Shown here piece after piece: positions 58,593 through 64,000 of a stretch of 64,000 bases of DNA. Both the position numbers and the translations under genes were made by a program. The notes under the pieces are model-generated. The model did not search any database. It was not told the DNA's origin and saw nothing but the letters and a program-made list of their open reading frames with translations. The stretch is from Hevea brasiliensis (taxonomy: Eukaryota; Streptophyta; Magnoliopsida; Malpighiales; Euphorbiaceae). Every line of letters starts with the position of its first letter. Positions within the stretch are counted from its first letter, which is position 1. The stretch spans positions 3,742,298 through 3,806,297 of the forward strand of contig NC_079500.1 in assembly GCF_030052815.1 (NCBI RefSeq), in the 5' to 3' direction.

Positions 58593-59436
58593 CACAATAA
58601 AAGGGAGAAGAAATGCTTGTCATCTTGTAAAAGTGCTAGTATATGTGCTTTTCACTATTGTCATTCAAATTGAAAGAAATCCACCCAAAGTATTAAAAGG
58701 AATGAGTTTGGGGGTGGCAATTTTAGGGACAATCATAAAAAAGAAAATGCAAGATACAAGTTTAAAGTATCAAAATGTCCCTCCATTTTTATGTGTTTTG
58801 TAAACTATGCTAGCACTTGACAATTCTCATTATGTATTTCTCTCCTCCATATATATATATATATAAAAAAAAGAGAGAAAAAGAAAAAAAAAGTATAATA
58901 AAATAAGAAATGTACCTTATGTTGTCAAGATTGAAAATATTCTCATGCTTTGAATCCTTTTTACCCATTTTTCTTCTTAGCCTCATTTTTGAACCCCATG
59001 GCCCCATTACATCCCTAAAAAGACCTTTGATCTCTTGATAGTATTTGCTACATTAGTGGAGATAGGAGTAGGGAATTTGCCTATGGGATTGGAAAATTAT
59101 CCATTCGTTCATTTAATTCCATCATTCTATATAGAGACACTTTGACTATTGATTGTTCTAGAATTCCTTTTGAGCATGACTCTCTCTCTTTTGATTGGTT
59201 GGTTTGGGGATTTTGAATGATAATTGACTTGATGGCTAAGCGGTGAAAGCTTGGATAAGCATTAGATTCTTTGCATTTTGAAGGATGGGTATATGGATTG
59301 TTGGTATGGCTAAAGGTGTGTTTAGTTACTTTGATAAGTAATTTTCATAGCTCTTTGGATAAGGCACCCCTAAAAATTTTGCATTACATTTTAAAGTTTG
59401 CTTGAGGACAAGCAAAAGCTTGAGTTTAGGGGTATT
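57421..59436. other. Element C 3' untranslated region
   Basis: Aligns with element B from its third-ORF flanks to the 3' LTR, but the ORF itself is gone: CGGCACCCATTTTCC is joined directly to TTTTGAATATACTGCAC, phrases that lie on opposite sides of the ORF in element B. The polypurine tract is TTTAGGGGTATT just before the LTR. No gene. Confidence 0.8.
58533..58588. repeat. (TA)n microsatellite in element C
   Basis: About 27 TA units in the 3' untranslated region, at a place where element B has a T-rich tract. Confidence 0.9.
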
Positions 59437-61036
59437 TGATGCATACATTTTGCATAATCATTTAGGTTTAATTTCATAGCCATTTTATTTGATTATTAGT
59501 CACTTTTAGCTAATTTCATTAGTTATTTAGTTAGTTTTTCATAATTGTCAATTTTGGATTAATTTGTAATTTTTACTTTGTTTTGTAGGAAAAATGGTGT
59601 TTTTGAAGGACTGAAGAGAAATTTTGCCATTGAGGAGTGACTTCTACAGCCAAAGATATCAAAAACAAGTTTTCAAGCTGAAATATGCATTGACCAAATT
59701 GTGCATAACTTGCCGCATAAGCTATGCAGATCTGCATAAGGAGAAAAATCATCGTTTCCAATACTGCCGAAATGTGCATAAGGAGACTGCATAGCTTATG
59801 CACATTCACGCCTCCCTTATGCACTCACGAATTGTGCATAACCTATGCACCAAGTCATGCGATTCGCATAAGTGAACTGTAAGCTGAAATCAGATAAGGG
59901 ATCGCATAACTTATGCACCCACTTATGCATCCCATAAAGGTTTCATTAATGAGTCGCAGAAGATTCTCTCGTAAAATTCCTCCTAGAACATACCATTTTA
60001 GGGCTCCATGTCGAAATTGCTATAAATAGTCCCATTTTCCCATTTTAGAGGGGACAAGGAGCGAGAAAAGGAAAGGAGAGGAGAGGCAATTTAAAGAGTC
60101 ACTTTCACCTTCCACACCATTTTCAACCAAGATTTGCATTTCTTTCTTCCCTTACATTTTTCTATATTTCTAGTGTTCAATTTCTTATTCCTTAGCTTAG
60201 ATTAAAGCTTTATTTCCATTTAAACTCAATATATCTTGTAAGCATTATGGATAGTGAGTAGTTTAACTTTGATTCTGGAGTAAGGGATGTAATATTTAGT
60301 TATTTTTGTGGATTTGAACTGGGTTAGTCCCAATTTAATGAATTTATGAGGTTTAATCCATTTCTTGTGTGCTTATTCACATGCTTAATGAAGGGCCCCA
60401 TTAAGTTATGTTCTTAATCCTTGGTTGAAGCACCGAAAGGAGAAAACCAAGTGATAGTTAATCAAGAAATTGGACTCAATTAACTTAGATCTAGAAATAG
60501 ACTAAGGGTTAAGAGGGTTTTAATAGATTGATTAAAGAACCTAATGGGTATTGGTTAATTTTAACTCCACGAAAGTAGGATTAAGTTAATTAAGGCACTC
60601 TTTGTCTCACTCGAAAGAGTTTTCAAAGGATTTTAGAATAATCTCCTTTAAACCCATAAATTTCATGGATTGGGCTAGCTAGGGAAAATCCCAAAATGAC
60701 TTAAATATGAACCCTTAACTCCAGAATCGTCTTTCATCAATTATTGCTTGGAATTTTTCTTTTGAGTGTTTAGTTTAATCTTATTTTATTAATTTTCATT
60801 ATTATCAATTTCTTTATTTTGCGAATTATTAAATTAGTCATTATTTGAATTTAGTTTTGCATTTTCATACCTTATGCTTCAATTTCCTAAATTTCTTTTA
60901 TTAATTTGATTAAAATACAATTTTAACATATTTTATTTTACATAAAAAATTCAATCATTAACACAACTCCTCGTGGGAACGATATCTTTTTCTATACTAC
61001 TTGAACGACCCGTGCACTTGCGGTTGGGACACATCA
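59437..61036 (+). repeat. LTR shared by elements C (3') and E (5')
   Basis: 1600 bp, TGATGCATAC to GGACACATCA. It is preceded by element C's polypurine tract and followed by a primer site and gag, so it functions as both a 3' and a 5' LTR. TATAAATA at 60021-60028. It differs from the 41391 LTR mainly by short losses at CAG-containing positions. Confidence 0.93.
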
Positions 61037-61042
61037 AGTTTT

Positions 61043-61060
61043 TGGCGCCGTTGCCGGGGA
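61043..61060 (+). other. Element E primer binding site (tRNA-Asp)
   Basis: Same perfect 18-base tRNA-Asp complement as in element C, six bases after the LTR. Confidence 0.95.
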
Positions 61061-61169
61061 GTTGTTTGTTTAAGATTGAATTCTTGATTATTTTAGTTGT
61101 TTATAGTTTTATCTTTGTTATCTTTTCATTTTGTGTTTGTTTTTTTTTTTTAGGTACTCTTAATCTTTT

Positions 61170-62914
61170 ATGAGAAGAGCTAGAAGCACAAGTGATACAT
61201 TCATATTATTTAATACTGAAATTGAGAAGTTTTGTAGAGCCAACAAGAAAGAAACTAGAAGAAGAAAAGAAGCATTGAGAGCAATTAAATCAACAAGAAA
61301 TGGCTGAAGAAAGAGTTGGAATTGGTGGTGGTAATGCTGGAAATAATCGAAACAATGAAAATGCAGCTCATGGTGAAGAAGTTGTAAATGCTAATGTTCC
61401 TAAGGGAAGTATGATGGATCATGCATTTCCTCATTTTGATGACTTAAGAGAGAGTATAGCAAGACCAAGAATTGATGCAAACAGTTATAAGATGGATTTT
61501 GGAGTACTACAAATGATTCAGAATTCTCAATTTGGAGGTCATCCTTCGTAAAATCCTCATACTCATCTTAAGAAGTTTGTTATGATCTGTGACATGCAAA
61601 AGCAACTAAGAGTGTCTGATGATGCAGCAAGGCTAAAATTGTTTCCATTCTCTTTGAAAGATAGAGCATTGGATTGGCTTGATTCTTTACCTCACAACTC
61701 AATTACAAATTGGGAGCAGCTCACTGATGCATTTCTTGCCCAATACTTTCCACCTGGAAAAACTCAAGAGTTGAGGAATCAAATGATTGCTTTTAGACCA
61801 AGAGAAGATGAGACTCTTTATGAGTCATGGATGAGATGGAAGGAGTTGGAGAGACAATGTCCACATCATGCCATTCCTAAATGGATGATAAACCAGAATT
61901 TTTACACAAATGTCACTCCTGCTATCAGAGGAATCATTGATGCTCAAATTGGAGGGGAATTCATCATTAAGCATGAAGATGAAGCTTATGAGTTGTTAGA
62001 GAAAATAGCAAAGAATACTCATCTTTGGAGTAGTCCAAGAGGACCAGCTCCAACTCAAAAGAGGCAAGCTGCTGGAATGTATGAGCTTGATCCATTCAAC
62101 ATGATCAATGCCAAATTTGATGCACTCACTAATGTCCTTGCTAAGAAAATGGAGGATTTAAGTATGCTAGTCAGTTCATCATCATGCTCTGGGAATTCTC
62201 AACAAGTTACTTATGCAGAAGGAACAATGAGCTATGGAGTAGATTATCCTTCATATGCTTGGAGGAATCATCCAAATTTTTCATGGGGGAATCAGCAAAC
62301 TCAAGCTTTAACTCAGAACTTTCCACCACAACAACAAAGGCATCAATACCAACAACCTTGGCAACCACCACCTAGTTTTCAGCAAAAGAATGCAAATTCT
62401 GCACCTCTACCAAAACAGCAAGAACAAAGTTCCACCACAGAGGCTTTATTACAACAAATTCTTGCTAATCAAACTAAGCGTGATGAAGAGATGAGAGAGA
62501 TGAAAGCAAGGTGGAACAGATGCAAACACACAATAGGATCTTTGGAAAATCAGATTGCACAACAAGCATGCTCATCAAGTACCAAATCTATGGGGAAACT
62601 TCCTAGTCAAACAGAAAATCCAAGGGAGCAATGTCATGCCATCACAATAAGTAGTTGTAAAATAGTGCATTCTGAGAATAGTTAAAAAGTTGAGAAGAGT
62701 GTAATTGAGAAAGATGTTGAGAGAGATGAAAAACAAAAGAGTGAAAAAGGGAGTGCAAGAAAAGGTAAAGAGGAGGTTGGAGAGAAAGAAGAGAAATATA
62801 TACCTCCAGAGCCTTATAAGCCACAACTTCCCTTTCCACAGAGATTTCAAAAGCCAAGATTGATAAGCAATTTGGGAAGTTCTTAGAGGTTTTAAAGAAG
62901 CTATATATATATAT
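61170..62914 (+). pseudogene. Element E gag
   Basis: The MRRARSTS start is kept but the frame is lost around 61280. From 61300 it is open to a TAA at 61549-61551, created where element C reads CAGAAA and E reads CGTAAA. It reopens to 62685, where another stop replaces a Gly/Glu-rich region that is open in C. One A fewer at about 62848 shifts the rest. The gag domain between residues matching FPFSLKDRALDWL and FRPREDETLYESW is intact. Confidence 0.85.
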
Positions 62915-63874
62915 GTGCCTTTTATTGATGCTCTTTCCCAGATGCCTTCTTATGCTAAGTTTTTGAAAGAAATTCTCTCAAACAAAAGAAGACTTGAAGA
63001 TTATGAGACTGTAGCCTTAACTGAGGAATGCAGTGCTATCCTCCAAAGGAAACTTCCTCCAAAGCTCAAGGATCCAGGGAGTTTTTCAATTCCATGCCAC
63101 ATTGGGGAATCATGTTCTATAAAAGCTTTATGTGATTTAGGGGCTAGTGTAAGCCTTATGCCCCTCTCCATCTATGAGAAGCTCAACATGGGAGATCTTA
63201 AGCCAACCCACATTTCTCTTCAGTTAGCTGATGGATCAATTAAGTATCCTAAAGGGATTTTAGAGAATGTGCCTCTGAAGGTTGGGAAATTCTATATACC
63301 TCTTGACTTTATCATCTTGGACATGGAAGAAGATTCTAATATCCCAATCATTTTGGGGAGGCCTTTCCTAGCTACAGCTGGTGCTTTGATTGACGTGAAA
63401 GGTGAGAAGCTTACTCTCAGAGTCGAAGAGGATCATTTAGTCTTCAATATTGGCAATGATAAGAAGAAGCAACATGAAGATGTAGACTCTTGTTTGAGAA
63501 TTGATATAGTTGATGAGTTAGTAAAAGAGCACTTTAGAAAGAGCTATCTGAAGGCTTCTCTTGAAAGTTGTCTTATCCATGAAGGGAGTATCAATGATGA
63601 AAATCCAAAAGAGGCTGCATTTGCACAACATTTAATGGGTAATCCACCTTGTCATATGGCATCAATCTTTCAATTTGAGCAAGTGGAGAAAAGTGAGGTC
63701 AAGCAACCATCTCTCAAAGAAAAAGATACACCAAAGGTTGTCAAGAAAGAAATGGTCGGATTTTTAGACAAAGCAACAAGGATCTTCTCATGTGATGGAA
63801 AGAAAATGAAGTATAGATTCATTGAAGCACCTATTGGAAACAGAGGCAATAAATTCCAATTCCAGCCACCATGA
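62915..63874 (+). CDS. Element E end of gag, protease and new C-terminus
   Basis: 319 codons, identical in protein to 44886-45845 of element C, with the same preceding TA-repeat shift, the same ALCDLGASVSLMP active site, and the same unexplained tail after the protease in place of RT. Confidence 0.82.
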   Translation: MPFIDALSQMPSYAKFLKEILSNKRRLEDYETVALTEECSAILQRKLPPKLKDPGSFSIPCHIGESCSIKALCDLGASVSLMPLSIYEKLNMGDLKPTHISLQLADGSIKYPKGILENVPLKVGKFYIPLDFIILDMEEDSNIPIILGRPFLATAGALIDVKGEKLTLRVEEDHLVFNIGNDKKKQHEDVDSCLRIDIVDELVKEHFRKSYLKASLESCLIHEGSINDENPKEAAFAQHLMGNPPCHMASIFQFEQVEKSEVKQPSLKEKDTPKVVKKEMVGFLDKATRIFSCDGKKMKYRFIEAPIGNRGNKFQFQPP

Positions 63875-64000
63875 AAAATGATAAAAGTCCAGCTAAGGAC
63901 TATAAATTAGCCCTCTTGGGAGGCATCCCAAGTCCTTTTATTTTTATTTTCTTTGATTTACTTTTACTTTCATTACTTTTGTTTTTATCTTGAATCTCCC

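Larger units (their letters stand above)
41391..61036 (+). mobile_element. Element C: gag/protease-only Athila-like retrotransposon (host of element F)
   Basis: LTR, tRNA-Asp primer site, gag, protease, then directly the 3' non-coding part with palindromic repeats, polypurine tract and second LTR. Removing nested element F (47324-56868 plus one target copy) leaves about 10.1 kb. Compared with element B in the same family it lacks RT, RNase H, integrase and the third ORF, so it must depend on proteins from elsewhere to move. It sits inside element D. The 3' LTR also serves as the 5' LTR of element E. Confidence 0.88.
59437..64000 (+). mobile_element. Element E: second gag/protease-only Athila-like unit (runs off the window)
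   Basis: LTR, tRNA-Asp primer site, gag and protease, near-identical to element C through the first 160 bp after the protease stop. The rest is off the window. Whether it has its own 3' LTR and target duplication cannot be seen. Confidence 0.88.

Overview
This is a stretch of plant nuclear DNA, most likely from a eudicot. Several facts point that way. Host genes carry GT-AG introns. There is an extended short-chain dehydrogenase family of the plant cinnamoyl-CoA-reductase-like type. The transposons belong to plant-specific lineages (Tekay-like and Athila-like Ty3, Angela/BARE-like Ty1, CACTA, foldback elements), and the intergenic DNA is strongly AT-rich. The species cannot be read from the sequence.

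The host content is one tandem cluster of CCR-like / phenylacetaldehyde-reductase-like (PAR/CAD1-type) genes, all on the minus strand and all built on the same six-exon plan. Gene 1 (7397-9827) is complete, with 325 codons and all catalytic motifs. Gene 2 (12648-14395) is an open frame of 322 codons that has lost cofactor-binding residues. A tandem duplication upstream of it carries a second, cleaner copy of exon 1. An exon 4/5 relic follows (15245-15426 and 17867-17945), split by a solo LTR. Gene 3 (18743-37203) is a pseudogene with a frameshift and nonsense codons, and a 16.7-kb retrotransposon sits in its intron 5. Gene 4 (38183-39325) has only exons 3-6. Gene 5 is reduced to exon 4 (39868-40030).

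Transposons make up most of the rest. 1-6483: a broken Tekay-like Ty3 element (A, minus strand) with a 2.6-kb LTR, inserted in one arm of a foldback element (6484-6947). 15427-17866: a solo LTR with a perfect 5-bp target duplication. 18985-35644: a full-length Athila-like Ty3 element (B, minus strand) with two LTRs, tRNA-Asp primer site, gag-pol with two nonsense codons, a third ORF, 73-bp palindromic minisatellite, and a 2.2-kb CACTA-like element in its leader. 40108-41390: the 5' part of a small LTR element (D). 41391-64000: plus-strand gag/protease-only derivatives of the Athila-like family (C and E), arranged LTR-internal-LTR-internal. An Angela/BARE-like Ty1 element (F, 47324-56868, minus strand) is nested in the first.

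The order of events can be read from the nesting: duplication and decay of the reductase genes; insertion of D; C into D; F into C; and separately B into gene 3 and the CACTA-like element into B. Many differences between near-identical transposon copies fall at CAG, CTG or CCWGG motifs. That pattern suggests some apparent frameshifts may be consensus-calling errors rather than biology.
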